From WRIS01 sp964345475 (GTDB lineage Bacteria; Actinomycetota; Coriobacteriia; Coriobacteriales; Eggerthellaceae): DNA of 64,000 nucleotides. Location: assembly GCA_964345475.1 (NCBI GenBank), contig CAYFQW010000001.1:62001-126000 (forward strand). Direction: 5' to 3'. This document shows, piece after piece, positions 1 to 8,728 of the stretch. A model generated the notes under the pieces. It made no database searches and was not told the origin of the DNA. It saw nothing but the letters and a program-made list of their open reading frames with translations. The number at the start of each line of letters is the position of its first letter. The stretch's first letter is position 1. The translations under genes and the position numbers were made by a program.

Positions 1-30
1 CGCTTTGGCGATCATCGATTTCTTTGCCAT
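1..30 (-). CDS. rpsN: 30S ribosomal protein S14, 5' end only (partial)
   Basis: Only the first ten codons are inside the window, reading MAKKSMIAKA on the minus strand. This matches the start of the short zinc-binding (type Z) form of S14. The position directly after rplE fits the usual spc operon order L14-L24-L5-S14. The rest of the gene, including the zinc cysteines, lies beyond the left edge, so the type assignment is inference. Confidence 0.85.
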   Translation of the reverse strand, partial: MAKKSMIAKA

Positions 31-82
31 ACAACTCCTTCTTTCCTACTATAAACTCTCTGTTTTAAAAAGAGCATACTAC

Positions 83-631
83 CTAGTTATTTTTAAACGG
101 GAAACCTAACTTAGCAAACAACTCTTTTGCCTCTGCGTTAGATTCCGTCGTAGTTACAAATGTAATGTCCATCCCGCGGGTACGATCGATCTTGTCGTAT
201 TCAACCTCGGTAAAAATCAATTGTTCTGTAATTCCCAACGAATAGTTTCCTCGTCCATCAAAGCTATCGGGTGAAAGGCCGCGGAAGTCACGTACGCGTG
301 GAATGGCCGTTGCCAAAAGTCGATCTAAGAACTCCCACATACGATCCCCACGGAGCGTTACTTTCGCGCCAATGGGCATACCTTCTCGAATCTTAAATCC
401 AGCGATAGATTTTTTTGCACGAGTAACCATAGGCTGCTGTCCCGTAATAATACGGAGGTCTGCAATTGCGCCATCAAGTTGCTTTGCATCAGCTGCAGCA
501 GCGCCAACGCCCATATTTACAACAATTTTCTCAAGACGAGGGACTTGGTTAATATTGCTTAAACCAAGCTCTTCCTTTAAAGCAGGTACAATCTCTTTTG
601 TATACTTTTCCTTCAAACGAGGACTTGCCAT
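83..631 (-). CDS. rplE: 50S ribosomal protein L5
   Basis: Primary 5S rRNA-binding protein of the large subunit. The 182-residue product has normal family length. It carries the conserved N-terminal block with KIVVNMGVG at about 36-44, the TRAKKSIAGFKIREGMPIG block at about 70-88 and the C-terminal MDITFVTT stretch. It sits between rplX and rpsN in the ribosomal operon. The 117-base gap to rplX is much wider than the other gaps here and contains two hairpins that could modulate expression of the downstream half of the operon. Confidence 0.98.
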   Translation of the reverse strand: MASPRLKEKYTKEIVPALKEELGLSNINQVPRLEKIVVNMGVGAAAADAKQLDGAIADLRIITGQQPMVTRAKKSIAGFKIREGMPIGAKVTLRGDRMWEFLDRLLATAIPRVRDFRGLSPDSFDGRGNYSLGITEQLIFTEVEYDKIDRTRGMDITFVTTTESNAEAKELFAKLGFPFKNN

Positions 632-655
632 TTTTTACCTCTTTCGATGAATTAA

Positions 656-741
656 ACGCAAGATTACTGACCTTGCGTCCCTTGAAATATTCTAAGGGTC
701 ATGAACACTCATCGTCTCCTGCGAAGCACTTTTCAGGAGAC
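656..741 (-). other. Two hairpins in the L24-L5 spacer
   Basis: Seen directly: a 7-bp perfect stem (656-662 with 672-678, 9-base loop) and an 8-bp perfect stem (714-721 with 734-741, 12-base loop). The second begins a few bases after the rplX stop codon. Neither is followed by a U tract on the minus strand. They may act as a partial terminator, an RNase site or a binding site for a regulatory ribosomal protein. E. coli S8 regulates its spc operon at the start of rplE, but I see no clear S8 site consensus here. Confidence 0.5.
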
Positions 742-748
742 ATCTCGA

Positions 749-1072
749 TTATTTGTCTATTGCTTTGCTGCACTTTTTACAGTAGCGAATTTTTTTTCCG
801 TCTTCATCACGTTTAAAGCTCATACGTGTAGGTTGTTTACAACTGGGGCACACTAAAGCAACATTGGAAATATGAATAGGGGCTTCCTTGCTCATAATGC
901 CACCCTGGGGATTTTGCTGGGTTGGACGAAGGGACTTTTTCACTACGTTTACCTTCTCAACCACAACTCGTTGTTTTTCGGGGTAAGCACGTAGGACAAC
1001 ACCTTCTTTGCCCTTATCCTTGCCAGCCAAAACTTTAACTTTATCATTTTTCTTGATATTCATTTTAGCCAT
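749..1072 (-). CDS. rplX: 50S ribosomal protein L24
   Basis: Assembly-initiating protein of the large subunit. It is 107 residues with an N-terminal KOW segment (KNDKVKVLAGKDKGKEG, about 8-24) and the conserved NPQGG...EAPIHISNV region. The C-terminal third carries CPSC and CKKC pairs, so this L24 is of the type with a zinc-ribbon-like tail; many actinobacterial L24 proteins lack these cysteines. It lies 14 bases after rplN and is followed by the unusually long hairpin-containing spacer before rplE. Confidence 0.98.
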   Translation of the reverse strand: MAKMNIKKNDKVKVLAGKDKGKEGVVLRAYPEKQRVVVEKVNVVKKSLRPTQQNPQGGIMSKEAPIHISNVALVCPSCKQPTRMSFKRDEDGKKIRYCKKCSKAIDK

Positions 1073-1086
1073 ACTCTAAACCCCCT

Positions 1087-1455
1087 TTACAAAGTTTCCG
1101 GTGCTAGGGATACAATTTTCATATACTTTTTTTCGCGAAGCTCGCGAGCGACAGGGCCGAAAATACGCGTCCCGCGCGGTGCGCCGTTATCGTCAATTAT
1201 GACAACAGCGTTTTGGTCAAATTTAATATAAGAACCATCGGGGCGGCGCACTTCTTTTTTAATACGAACTACCACGCAACGGACAATTTCGCCTTTTTTA
1301 ATACTTCCATTAGGCATTGCTTCTTTTACGCTGCAGATGACAACGTCACCCAGCCCGGCATAGCGACGTTTCGAGCCGCCAAGAACTTTGATACACTGCA
1401 CCTTACGAGCGCCGGAATTATCGGCCACTGCAAGCTTGGTTTGCATTTGAATCAT
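1087..1455 (-). CDS. rplN: 50S ribosomal protein L14
   Basis: Large-subunit protein that binds 23S rRNA and contributes to intersubunit bridges. The 122-residue length is exactly typical. The signature LAVADNSGARKVQCIKVLGG near the N-terminus and the end KIVSLAPETL are conserved. The start is MIQMQTKL; a later Met would remove the conserved Q-T segment. It lies between rpsQ and rplX in the standard order, with short gaps on both sides that indicate cotranscription. Confidence 0.98.
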   Translation of the reverse strand: MIQMQTKLAVADNSGARKVQCIKVLGGSKRRYAGLGDVVICSVKEAMPNGSIKKGEIVRCVVVRIKKEVRRPDGSYIKFDQNAVVIIDDNGAPRGTRIFGPVARELREKKYMKIVSLAPETL

Positions 1456-1478
1456 GTGCTTAACCTAACCTTCTCTTA

Positions 1479-1739
1479 CTATTTGGCCTTCTCAACGATT
1501 TTCACTAAACGCCAGCGTTTCAGTTTCGAAAGCGGACGCGTCTCCATGATTTGGACCGTGTCTCCGATACCAGCTGCATTCTCTTCATCATGAGCATGCA
1601 GTTTTTTTGTCACGGTCATCATTTTTCCGTATACTGGATGAGCCTTGCGATCCTTTATCTCTATTACGCAGGTTTTATCGCCTGCGGCGCTTACTACCAC
1701 ACCTTGGCGAACCTTGCGAGAATTACGTTCTCTAGTCAT
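1479..1739 (-). CDS. rpsQ: 30S ribosomal protein S17
   Basis: Primary 16S rRNA-binding protein of the small subunit. It has 86 residues, with the OB-fold core GVVVSAAGDKTCVIEI and the conserved HDEENAAGIGDTVQIMETRPLS segment. It follows rpmC after about 30 bases and precedes rplN, the usual S10-to-spc junction. Nothing unusual is visible. Confidence 0.97.
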   Translation of the reverse strand: MTRERNSRKVRQGVVVSAAGDKTCVIEIKDRKAHPVYGKMMTVTKKLHAHDEENAAGIGDTVQIMETRPLSKLKRWRLVKIVEKAK

Positions 1740-1769
1740 CTATTCTCATACCTTTCACGCTTGCATGCC

Positions 1770-1964
1770 TTAGGCACTCAGTTCGCGTGCACGCATCTCG
1801 GTTTGGATACGTGCTATTTCCTTTTTTACCTGCTTAACACGAGCAGTGTTGTCCAATTGGCTTGTTGCCATTTGAAAGCGCAGATTAAAGAGCTCTGCGC
1901 GTGCTTCCTTCAGCTTTTCAGCTAAACCATCAGCTGAAAGCTCACGGATCTCTGCTGGTTTCAT
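1770..1964 (-). CDS. rpmC: 50S ribosomal protein L29
   Basis: Small helical protein at the polypeptide exit tunnel; in many bacteria it helps dock trigger factor and SRP. It has 64 residues, with the family pattern of an N-terminal MKPAEIREL helix, the LFNLRFQMATSQLDN motif and a basic C-terminal helix. Its start abuts the rplP stop codon, so translation of the two genes is probably coupled. Confidence 0.96.
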   Translation of the reverse strand: MKPAEIRELSADGLAEKLKEARAELFNLRFQMATSQLDNTARVKQVKKEIARIQTEMRARELSA

Positions 1965-2387
1965 CTATTCCTGCCCTTCTGTCTCGCGCGTAACAATCTT
2001 GCACTTGATGGGCAACTTATTGATACCAAGGCGCAAAGCCTCACGAGCAGTCTCTTCGTCAACACCGTCAACCTCAAACATAATACGGCCTGGCTTGACA
2101 ACAGCTACCCAACCTTCTGGATTACCCTTGCCAGAACCCATACGGGTTTCAGCTGGTTTTTTTGTGATAGGCTTGTCTGGAAAAATAGTAATCCATACCT
2201 TACCACCGCGCTTCATATGACGAGTTATAGCAACACGAGCAGCTTCAATTTGGCGGTTGCTCACCCAAGCGGCTTCTGTGGCCTGAAGACCATAGGTGCC
2301 ATTGTTCAGCCGTGTGCCACCTTTGGCCTTGCCCTTCATAGAACCGCGCTGTACTTTGCGGTACCTTACACGTTTTGGCATAAGCAT
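1965..2387 (-). CDS. rplP: 50S ribosomal protein L16
   Basis: Large-subunit protein near the A site and central protuberance. It is 140 residues, beginning MLMPKRVRYRKVQRG as in most bacterial L16 proteins, with the conserved GKPE-like region near GSGKGNPEGWVAVVKPGRI. It abuts rpsC upstream (adjacent coordinates) and rpmC downstream with no spacer, an arrangement that implies coupled translation. Confidence 0.98.
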   Translation of the reverse strand: MLMPKRVRYRKVQRGSMKGKAKGGTRLNNGTYGLQATEAAWVSNRQIEAARVAITRHMKRGGKVWITIFPDKPITKKPAETRMGSGKGNPEGWVAVVKPGRIMFEVDGVDEETAREALRLGINKLPIKCKIVTRETEGQE

Positions 2388-3089
2388 TTATCTTGCCCCC
2401 CTCTCCCGACGGGAACGGTTAGGGCGAGAGCTTCCTTCAAGTGCTGGCTGAGGAGCCTTTTGACCTGGAAGAACCTCGCCGTGGTATACCCAGACCTGCA
2501 CACCTATAGAGCCCATAGTGGTGGCAGCTGTGGCAAATCCGTAATCGATTTTCGCACGCAGCGTATGCAACGGAACACGGCCTTCGTGATACCATTCCCT
2601 ACGGCTCATTTCTGCGCCGCCTAAGCGACCGGAACATTGGATGCGAATTCCCTGAGCTCCGCTCTTACGAGCTGACTGCACAGCCTTACGCATGGCACGA
2701 CGAAAGGCTACACGACCCTCAAGCTGATCTGCAACACTCTGAGCAATCAAAAGTGCGTCAAGTTCGGGGCGTTTAACTTCGACTACCTCGACAGAAACTG
2801 GACCCTTTGCTATTTTCTCAAGGCCTTTGCGAAGTGTGTCGATTTCCGCGCCTTTTTTGCCAATGACAACTCCTGGGCGTGCGGTAGTGACAATAACTTT
2901 GGTCTTATCTCCTGCGCGCTCAATATCCACACGGGAAACTGCGGCGCGTTCTAGCTTCTTATCTAAAAATGAACGGATCTCTAAATCGCTTTCGAGTGTC
3001 TTAGCATAATCTTTATCCGAATACCAACGACTGCGCCACTCTTCTGTAATACCGATACGAAATCCGGTAGGGTTTACTTTTTGACCCAT
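2388..3089 (-). CDS. rpsC: 30S ribosomal protein S3
   Basis: Small-subunit protein at the mRNA entry tunnel, involved in mRNA unwinding. It has 233 residues. The N-terminal GQKVNPTGFRIGI, the KH domain with GVVIGKKGAEI (about 74-84) and the C-terminal GRLGGAEMSR...EGRVPLHTLRA block are all present. It lies between rplV (6-base gap) and rplP (no gap). The basic C-terminal tail is of ordinary length. Confidence 0.98.
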   Translation of the reverse strand: MGQKVNPTGFRIGITEEWRSRWYSDKDYAKTLESDLEIRSFLDKKLERAAVSRVDIERAGDKTKVIVTTARPGVVIGKKGAEIDTLRKGLEKIAKGPVSVEVVEVKRPELDALLIAQSVADQLEGRVAFRRAMRKAVQSARKSGAQGIRIQCSGRLGGAEMSRREWYHEGRVPLHTLRAKIDYGFATAATTMGSIGVQVWVYHGEVLPGQKAPQPALEGSSRPNRSRRERGAR

Positions 3090-3095
3090 AGGTGT

Positions 3096-3437
3096 TTAAG
3101 CCTCCTCTCTCGGTGCTACGATAATCGTGATATGACTGGTACGTTTGTTTATACGTGATGCTGAACCTTTTGCGCGGGGACGGATTCGCTTCAAGGTAGG
3201 ACCCTCATCGGCGAATGCCGTTTTAACAACTAAAGATTCTGGGCGTATATGCTGACTGCTTTCTGCATTTGCAACAGCTGAGTTCAAAGTCTTCTCAACG
3301 ACCTCTGCAACACCTCGATCGGTAAAGCTTAAGATCTCGCGGGCAGAAATAACATCCTTCCCACGAATCTGATCTATAACAATACGGGCCTTGCGAGGAG
3401 AAACACGCACAAAACGCGATACCGCTCTAGCTTCCAT
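3096..3437 (-). CDS. rplV: 50S ribosomal protein L22
   Basis: Protein of the nascent-peptide exit tunnel whose beta-hairpin lines the constriction. It has 113 residues with conserved RVSPRKARIVIDQIRGK at about 11-27 and the hairpin PRAKGSASRINKRTSHI near the end, where macrolide-resistance changes fall in other species. I see no insertion or deletion in that loop. It is cotranscribed with rpsS and rpsC. Confidence 0.97.
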   Translation of the reverse strand: MEARAVSRFVRVSPRKARIVIDQIRGKDVISAREILSFTDRGVAEVVEKTLNSAVANAESSQHIRPESLVVKTAFADEGPTLKRIRPRAKGSASRINKRTSHITIIVAPREEA

Positions 3438-3453
3438 GTTTCATAACCTCCTA

Positions 3454-3723
3454 TCAGTTGCCCTTGTCGGCTGAATGGCCCCGGAAGGTACGCGTAGGGG
3501 CGAACTCTCCGAGCTTGTGGCCAACCATTGACTCTGTTACATACACCGGCACGTGCTTGCGACCGTCATGAACGGCGATAGTATGTCCCACCATTTCAGG
3601 AAAGACGGTGCTTGAACGAGACCATGTTTTAAGAACTTCTTTTTTACCCGCCGCGTTCATCGTTTCAATACGATTGAGGAGGCGCGGTTCAACAAAAGGA
3701 CCTTTTTTTAAACTTCTACTCAC
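3454..3723 (-). CDS. rpsS: 30S ribosomal protein S19
   Basis: Small-subunit head protein that interacts with S13 and with 23S rRNA. It has 89 residues, beginning MSRSLKKGPFVEPRLL and containing the family block TWSRSSTVFPEMVGHTIAVH and the GHKLGEFAPTRTF motif. It lies 18 bases after rplB. All features are typical. Confidence 0.98.
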   Translation of the reverse strand: MSRSLKKGPFVEPRLLNRIETMNAAGKKEVLKTWSRSSTVFPEMVGHTIAVHDGRKHVPVYVTESMVGHKLGEFAPTRTFRGHSADKGN

Positions 3724-3741
3724 TTCTACTCCTTAACGCGC

Positions 3742-4569
3742 TTACTTCCGGCGACGAACAATCAAGCGATCTGATTTCTTATTAGGCGTACGAGTACGAT
3801 ATCCCTTAGTCGGAACACCCCAGGGTGTAACGGGATGCCGTCCAGCGGATTTGTTCCTGCCCTCTCCACCACCATGAGGATGGTCGACAGGGTTCATAGC
3901 TGTACCACGAACGGAGGGGCGAATGCCCTTCCAACGGTTGCGTCCGGCCTTGCCTACCTTAAGGTTTGCGTGCTCGGAGTTTCCTACCTCACCAACAGTT
4001 GCACGACAATCTATGAGGACACGGCGAACTTCTGATGAAGGCATACGAAGAATTGCGTAGATACCCTCTTTACCCATAAGTTGAACGGACGTTCCTGCTG
4101 AGCGGGCTAGAGCTGCGCCGCGACCGGGCTGCAATTCAACTGCGTGCACCGTTGTGCCTACAGGAATAGCCGAGAGCGGCAAAGCGTTTCCTGGCTTAAT
4201 ATCCGCATCTGCACCACTGACTACGATGTCCCCTACCATAAGACCCTTCGGGTGAAGGATATAGCGTTTCTCACCATCGAGATAGTGAAGTAAGGCTATG
4301 CGCGAGCTACGATTAGGATCGTACTCAATAGAAGCGACTTTGGCTGGTACTCCGTCTTTCGTACGCTTGAAGTCAATCGTGCGATAACGTCTTTTAATGC
4401 CACCGCCTTGATGGCGTGTTGTAATACGCCCATAATTGTTACGACCTGCCTTTTTCGGCAAAGGCTTCAGCAACGACTTCTCCGGCTTAGTGCCGGTAAT
4501 CTCAGAAAAATCTGAGACCGTTTGGAAGCGTCTGCCGGGACTGGTCGGCTTATACTGCTTTACTCCCAT
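3742..4569 (-). CDS. rplB: 50S ribosomal protein L2
   Basis: Large-subunit protein needed for subunit association and peptidyl transferase structure. It has 275 residues with the C-terminal signature GTAMNPVDHPHGGGEGR, including the catalytic-centre histidine region. In most bacteria L23 (rplW) precedes L2; here no gene precedes it for 419 bases, and a good promoter lies about 270 bases upstream. It is therefore the first gene of the operon in this window. The ribosome-binding site AAAGAAG lies just before the ATG. Confidence 0.98.
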   Translation of the reverse strand: MGVKQYKPTSPGRRFQTVSDFSEITGTKPEKSLLKPLPKKAGRNNYGRITTRHQGGGIKRRYRTIDFKRTKDGVPAKVASIEYDPNRSSRIALLHYLDGEKRYILHPKGLMVGDIVVSGADADIKPGNALPLSAIPVGTTVHAVELQPGRGAALARSAGTSVQLMGKEGIYAILRMPSSEVRRVLIDCRATVGEVGNSEHANLKVGKAGRNRWKGIRPSVRGTAMNPVDHPHGGGEGRNKSAGRHPVTPWGVPTKGYRTRTPNKKSDRLIVRRRK

Positions 4570-4988
4570 GTTTCTTCTTTCTATCCTTAGGCTTTTCGAT
4601 ATAAAAACGGTTCCTCATTGCAAAGACTCTAAGAGACCTAGAGCATACCGTCCGAGCAATACCGGAAAAGCGCCTTATAGGTTTCTGCTCACACGTACAC
4701 TCATCTACGTATACCAGAGAACCTTCTTACAATTGTGGCTTCGATTGCTGCTTAGTACCTGTTCGCTTGAGTGAAGTACTTACAACTCCGAACTACCACG
4801 CGCCCGGGTGTATCTATAACAATCTGACGCATCGGAAAACTATACTCGACTCATACTGCGAGTGCAAGAATTATTGATTTATCACAAAATAAACGAAAGT
4901 TTACGCACGTTTTTTGAAGTGCGGCCATCCGTACCGTAGAACATGGAGCGAAAATGGCCTTGTGGCGTACGCCAAGCACGTGGGTCCT
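4570..4988 (-). other. Gene-free leader upstream of rplB
   Basis: This 419-base interval lies between rplB and the U32-family gene, both on the minus strand. It contains a clear promoter for the rplB operon at 4839-4867 and then about 260 bases of untranslated leader. I find no remnant of rplW, rplD, rplC or rpsJ. A 23-codon ATG-initiated reading frame (MRQIVIDTPGRVV...) begins just after the predicted start site, but it has no convincing ribosome-binding site. A long leader is compatible with autogenous control, though no known element was recognised. Confidence 0.6.
4839..4867 (-). promoter_or_regulatory. Sigma-70-type promoter of the rplB operon
   Basis: On the minus strand the -35 box TTGCAC (4862-4867) is separated by exactly 17 bases from the -10 box TATAGT (4839-4844). 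The predicted start is near 4832. It is the only good promoter found upstream of rplB, and it supports rplB as the start of a transcription unit. Confidence 0.7.
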
Positions 4989-6200
4989 TCAGTTTTTTCG
5001 TTCCGGGTTCTTTCGTTCAACCCTTAAAATATCATGGGGACAAAGAGGTATGTCGCAAGAAATTGTATAGGTGCCCATAGCACGACTGGCAATTTCTACT
5101 GATTCATACGAATCCTCAGATAGCTTAAGACGTATATCTGAGGCTACGAAAGAACGTAGGGGCTTATGAGGCGAGATGACTTCGACCACTTCACCCTCGT
5201 AGAAGCGATTGCGGCACGCAATCTCTACGCGCCCATCGCGAGCCTCATGCAAAACCTCTCCTACCCAATCGTATTTCTGAACCGTGTCACCATGTTCCTG
5301 ACATTGTTCTGGGCTTCCGAAAAAAAAGCCCGTCGTATAAGGTCTATGGGACACGATCTCAAGCTCAGGAGCAAGCTCCGCTGGATTCGCGCCATTAAGC
5401 ACCTGCCGGTACGCATTAACCACCGTAGCCACATAAAAGGCTTTTTTATTGCGACCTTCTATTTTGATTGAATCAACCCCTATCTCGCGCAAGGCATCAA
5501 GGTGTGCGAGCATGTTGAGATCTTTGGAGTTCATAATATAGCTTCCTCGAGCGTCCTCCTCGATTCCAAATGCTTGACCTGGACGAGTTGGCTCCTCGAG
5601 TTTGTATTCCCATCGACAGGGTTGTGTACACATACCTTTATTGGCAGGCCTTCCGGTTAGGTAGTCGCTTATGAGGCATCTTCCCGAGATGGCCATGCAC
5701 ATTGCTCCATGAACAAATACTTCCAATTCCAAATCGCGCGGTGCAGAGAGCCGCATAAGCTCAATGTCCTTGAGGCTCATTTCGCGGGCACAAACCACAC
5801 GCTTTGCACCTAAATCATACCAGGCAGAAGCTGCTTCTGAGTTGCAACAGGATGCCTGGGTGCTTATGTGCACATCGAGCTTGGGAGCATGCCTTTTCGC
5901 TAGACGAAGGGCCCCTAGATCGCTCACAATAATCGCGTCAACATTCGCTTGCTCCAGGGCTTCGAAATAAGCAGGTAGTTCGTGTAAGTCTTCAGCGTTC
6001 ATATACGTATTGCAGGCGACATACAAAAAAGCCTGATGTTCGTGGGCTAGCTTAACTGCCTCGCCCATCTCTTCAAGCGTAAAATTATTCGCGCGTTGCC
6101 TCAAGCCGAATCGTTCGGTCGCGCAGTAGACAGCATCAGCACCGAAACGTAAGGCATACTGGAGCTGTTCCATGCCTCCGGCAGGAGCTAAGAGTTCCAT
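4989..6200 (-). CDS. U32-family (TrhP/RlhA-like) RNA hydroxylation protein
   Basis: Radical-free Fe-S protein family once called peptidase U32; characterised members hydroxylate tRNA U34 (TrhP) or 23S rRNA C2501 (RlhA) using prephenate. The 403-residue product starts MELLAPAGGMEQL, typical of the family. The U32 signature EVFVHGAMCMAISGRCLIS spans about 160-178. Cysteines 168, 175, 191 and 195 are the expected cluster ligands. The C-terminal part (about 320-395) is the short beta-rich domain usual for the TrhP type. Which RNA it modifies cannot be told from sequence alone. Downstream lies the rplB promoter region; cysS is upstream. Confidence 0.88.
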   Translation of the reverse strand: MELLAPAGGMEQLQYALRFGADAVYCATERFGLRQRANNFTLEEMGEAVKLAHEHQAFLYVACNTYMNAEDLHELPAYFEALEQANVDAIIVSDLGALRLAKRHAPKLDVHISTQASCCNSEAASAWYDLGAKRVVCAREMSLKDIELMRLSAPRDLELEVFVHGAMCMAISGRCLISDYLTGRPANKGMCTQPCRWEYKLEEPTRPGQAFGIEEDARGSYIMNSKDLNMLAHLDALREIGVDSIKIEGRNKKAFYVATVVNAYRQVLNGANPAELAPELEIVSHRPYTTGFFFGSPEQCQEHGDTVQKYDWVGEVLHEARDGRVEIACRNRFYEGEVVEVISPHKPLRSFVASDIRLKLSEDSYESVEIASRAMGTYTISCDIPLCPHDILRVERKNPERKN

Positions 6201-6275
6201 GGTAACCTCGACACGACACGCCCAAGGCCTTGCATAGCCGAAGGGGTAACAGGTAATGACTCGGTCATGCTGTGT

Positions 6276-7766
6276 TTATTCTTTCACGAGACGAGCACCT
6301 TGAGGGGTGTCTTCTATTCGAAGCCCACAAGCAAGAATACCATCGCGTACCGAGTCTGCTAAAGCCCAATCTTTTTGCTCACGCGCATATGCGCGTGCCT
6401 CAAGAAGCATCTTACAAGCCTCTTTCCTGTCCACACCCTCATAGCCTGATAATTCTTGAGCCAAGAAAAGCAATTCTTCGGGATAATCGAAGCCTTCGCC
6501 GCTCTCTTCAAGTTCTATTCCCAAAACAGACATTTTGCTTACAAGGGCCTCTTGAAGCTGTTGAAGCACCTCAAGCTTATCCTTGCTCACGCTTGCGCAA
6601 GATAAAACAGGATTTATATCCCCTATGAAAGCGAAAAGCTCTCCGAGGGCACCAGCCGTATTGAAATCGTCGTCCATCGCATCGATAAATTTAGTATTAA
6701 ACTCTTCGATACGAGAATAAAGCCTTTCCTCATCCAAAGACGACTCGCACTCTTGAGCGCTCTCACCGAGCCAGGAAAGCGTACGCAAAAAGTTTTCAAT
6801 TCTCTCAAGAGCTGTTGCGGCCTCTTCAAGGCGTTCATCAGAAAAATCGAGGGGACTTCGATAATGCGTCTGCAGCATGAGCATACGTAAAACCTTCGGA
6901 CTCGTGTGCTCAAGAACTTCTCGCAAAAGCTTGAAGTTGCCGAGAGATTTGCTCATTTTCTCGCTGTTTATCTGTAGCATGCCCCCATGGAGCCAGTATT
7001 TGGAAAACACGCATGAGCAGGCCGCCTCGCTTTGGGCGCGCTCGTTTTCATGATGGGGAAAAACAAGGTCAGAGCCTCCTCCATGGATATCGATCGGCTG
7101 ACCTAAGTATTTTTTTGCCATAGCAGAACATTCAATATGCCAGCCAGGACGCCCCTTGCCCCAAGGTGATTCCCAGAAGGGCTCTCCGGGCTTCGCCGCC
7201 TTCCAGACAGCAAAATCTAGGGGGTCTCTCTTGCGGGCTTCAATCCCTTGTCCGTCACTACGCAGGCTGCGATGTCCTGCTTCCATCTCGTCTACATCAC
7301 GCCCTGACAGTTGCCCATATCCAGAGTAGGATCGTACAGAGAAGTACACATCACCTGCAGCCTCATAGGCATGTCCTTGCGAAATGAGACGTTCGATAAG
7401 CTCAAGCATGGTAGAAATCTCTTCTGTTGCTTTTGGGCGGACATCGGGATCAAGCACCCCCACTGCATGCATGTCGTCTATGAAAGCTTGCGTATATTTG
7501 CGGGCTATCTCCTCAGTACTACATCCCTCTTCTTGCGCACGGATAATAATCTTATCGTCCACATCGGTGATGTTTTGGACAAACTTCACATCGAAGCCTC
7601 TCCATATGAGATACCGGCGAATTACATCAAAAGAGATGAAGGTACGGGCATTCCCAATGTGGATGTAGTTATACACGGTAGGCCCGCAGACATACATCGA
7701 GACCTTTCCCTGCTCCACTGGCTCGAAGCTTACTTTTTCACCTTGTTTTGTATCGTATATCCTCAT
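6276..7766 (-). CDS. cysS: Cysteinyl-tRNA synthetase
   Basis: Class I aminoacyl-tRNA synthetase that charges tRNA-Cys. It has 496 residues. The HIGH-type motif lies in GPTVYNYIHIGNART (about 29-43) and the KMSKS motif in EKMSKSLGNF (about 270). Zinc ligands include the Cys in YVCGPTVYN, the ECSAMA cysteine and the HHENE histidines. The serine acetyltransferase gene cysE lies 157 bases upstream, so cysteine synthesis and use are neighbours here. The U32 gene follows downstream after 75 bases. Confidence 0.98.
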   Translation of the reverse strand: MRIYDTKQGEKVSFEPVEQGKVSMYVCGPTVYNYIHIGNARTFISFDVIRRYLIWRGFDVKFVQNITDVDDKIIIRAQEEGCSTEEIARKYTQAFIDDMHAVGVLDPDVRPKATEEISTMLELIERLISQGHAYEAAGDVYFSVRSYSGYGQLSGRDVDEMEAGHRSLRSDGQGIEARKRDPLDFAVWKAAKPGEPFWESPWGKGRPGWHIECSAMAKKYLGQPIDIHGGGSDLVFPHHENERAQSEAACSCVFSKYWLHGGMLQINSEKMSKSLGNFKLLREVLEHTSPKVLRMLMLQTHYRSPLDFSDERLEEAATALERIENFLRTLSWLGESAQECESSLDEERLYSRIEEFNTKFIDAMDDDFNTAGALGELFAFIGDINPVLSCASVSKDKLEVLQQLQEALVSKMSVLGIELEESGEGFDYPEELLFLAQELSGYEGVDRKEACKMLLEARAYAREQKDWALADSVRDGILACGLRIEDTPQGARLVKE

Positions 7767-7923
7767 TAAGGACTTCCTCTTTCTCTGCGTATAACGCTTG
7801 CTTCGGGTCTATTTCTGAAGCCTTAGCCTCGGCTTACTGTGTATCCTCTTCTACCTGAATAGGCTTATGTAGATACATATTAATACATTCGAATAAAGAA
7901 GTGTATTCGACAGAACCTATGAT

Positions 7924-8580
7924 TTAGGTAATGTCGAGATGTATGTGCTCAAGAAGCCGGTCTATATCAAAGCGGAGAGAAGCGATTTCTTCGGCCATTG
8001 GGTCAGGGAGGTTTTCACGACGCGTTTCGGCGTCTACGCGCTCAAGTTCCACCCTTTTTCCATCCCGGACGATGATATGCCCCGGAACACCTACCACCGT
8101 ACAGTTACAGGGAACATCACTGACCACAACCGCTCCACCCCCGACCTTTGAATTTTTTCCGATGGTAATGTTTCCTAAAACAGAAGCTCCAACCCCAACT
8201 AAAACACCATCTTCAAGGGTAGGGTGACGCTTCCCAGCTTCCTTTCCCGTACCCCCTAAAGTTACTCCCTGATATAGGGTAACATCATCACCTATGAGAG
8301 TAGTCTCTCCGATGATGACACCCATGGCATGGTCGATGAAGAATCGTCTTCCGATGACTGCTCCGGGATGTATTTCCACGCCTGTTATGAATCGTGTGAA
8401 TTGCGAAGAGATTCGGGCGATTGCCTTGAGCCCATGGTTCCAGAGCCAATGCTCCACCACATGTGACCAGCGCGCATGCAAACCGGGATACGTGAGCCAC
8501 ACAATGAAAGACCCCTGGGCTGCCGGGTCACGTTGCTTTACGGCTGCTATATCTTCTCGTATTATTTTGAAAATATTCAT
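7924..8580 (-). CDS. cysE: Serine O-acetyltransferase
   Basis: Makes O-acetylserine from serine and acetyl-CoA, the first step of cysteine synthesis. It has 218 residues: an alpha-helical N-terminal part of about 65 residues, then left-handed beta-helix hexapeptide repeats (IHPGAVIG, IGDDVTLYQGVTLGGTGKE, DGVLVGVGASVLGNITIG). The catalytic His-Asp pair is expected in DHAMGVIIGE. The C-terminal tail, DIDRLLEHIHLDI, is acidic and ends in isoleucine-threonine. It is the short EpsC-type form common in Gram-positive bacteria. Confidence 0.95.
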   Translation of the reverse strand: MNIFKIIREDIAAVKQRDPAAQGSFIVWLTYPGLHARWSHVVEHWLWNHGLKAIARISSQFTRFITGVEIHPGAVIGRRFFIDHAMGVIIGETTLIGDDVTLYQGVTLGGTGKEAGKRHPTLEDGVLVGVGASVLGNITIGKNSKVGGGAVVVSDVPCNCTVVGVPGHIIVRDGKRVELERVDAETRRENLPDPMAEEIASLRFDIDRLLEHIHLDIT

Positions 8581-8728
8581 TCCACTAAAACCTCTATATA
8601 TCGTGCCGCGAACACCGTGCCATTGTATCTGAATATCGTGCCAGGGTTACGTTCAAGCTCTTACACTGAGTCTTTTCAACGTGAAATACTACCCCTGTCG
8701 TTATCGCCAGTAAGCAAAACTCCCCCTC

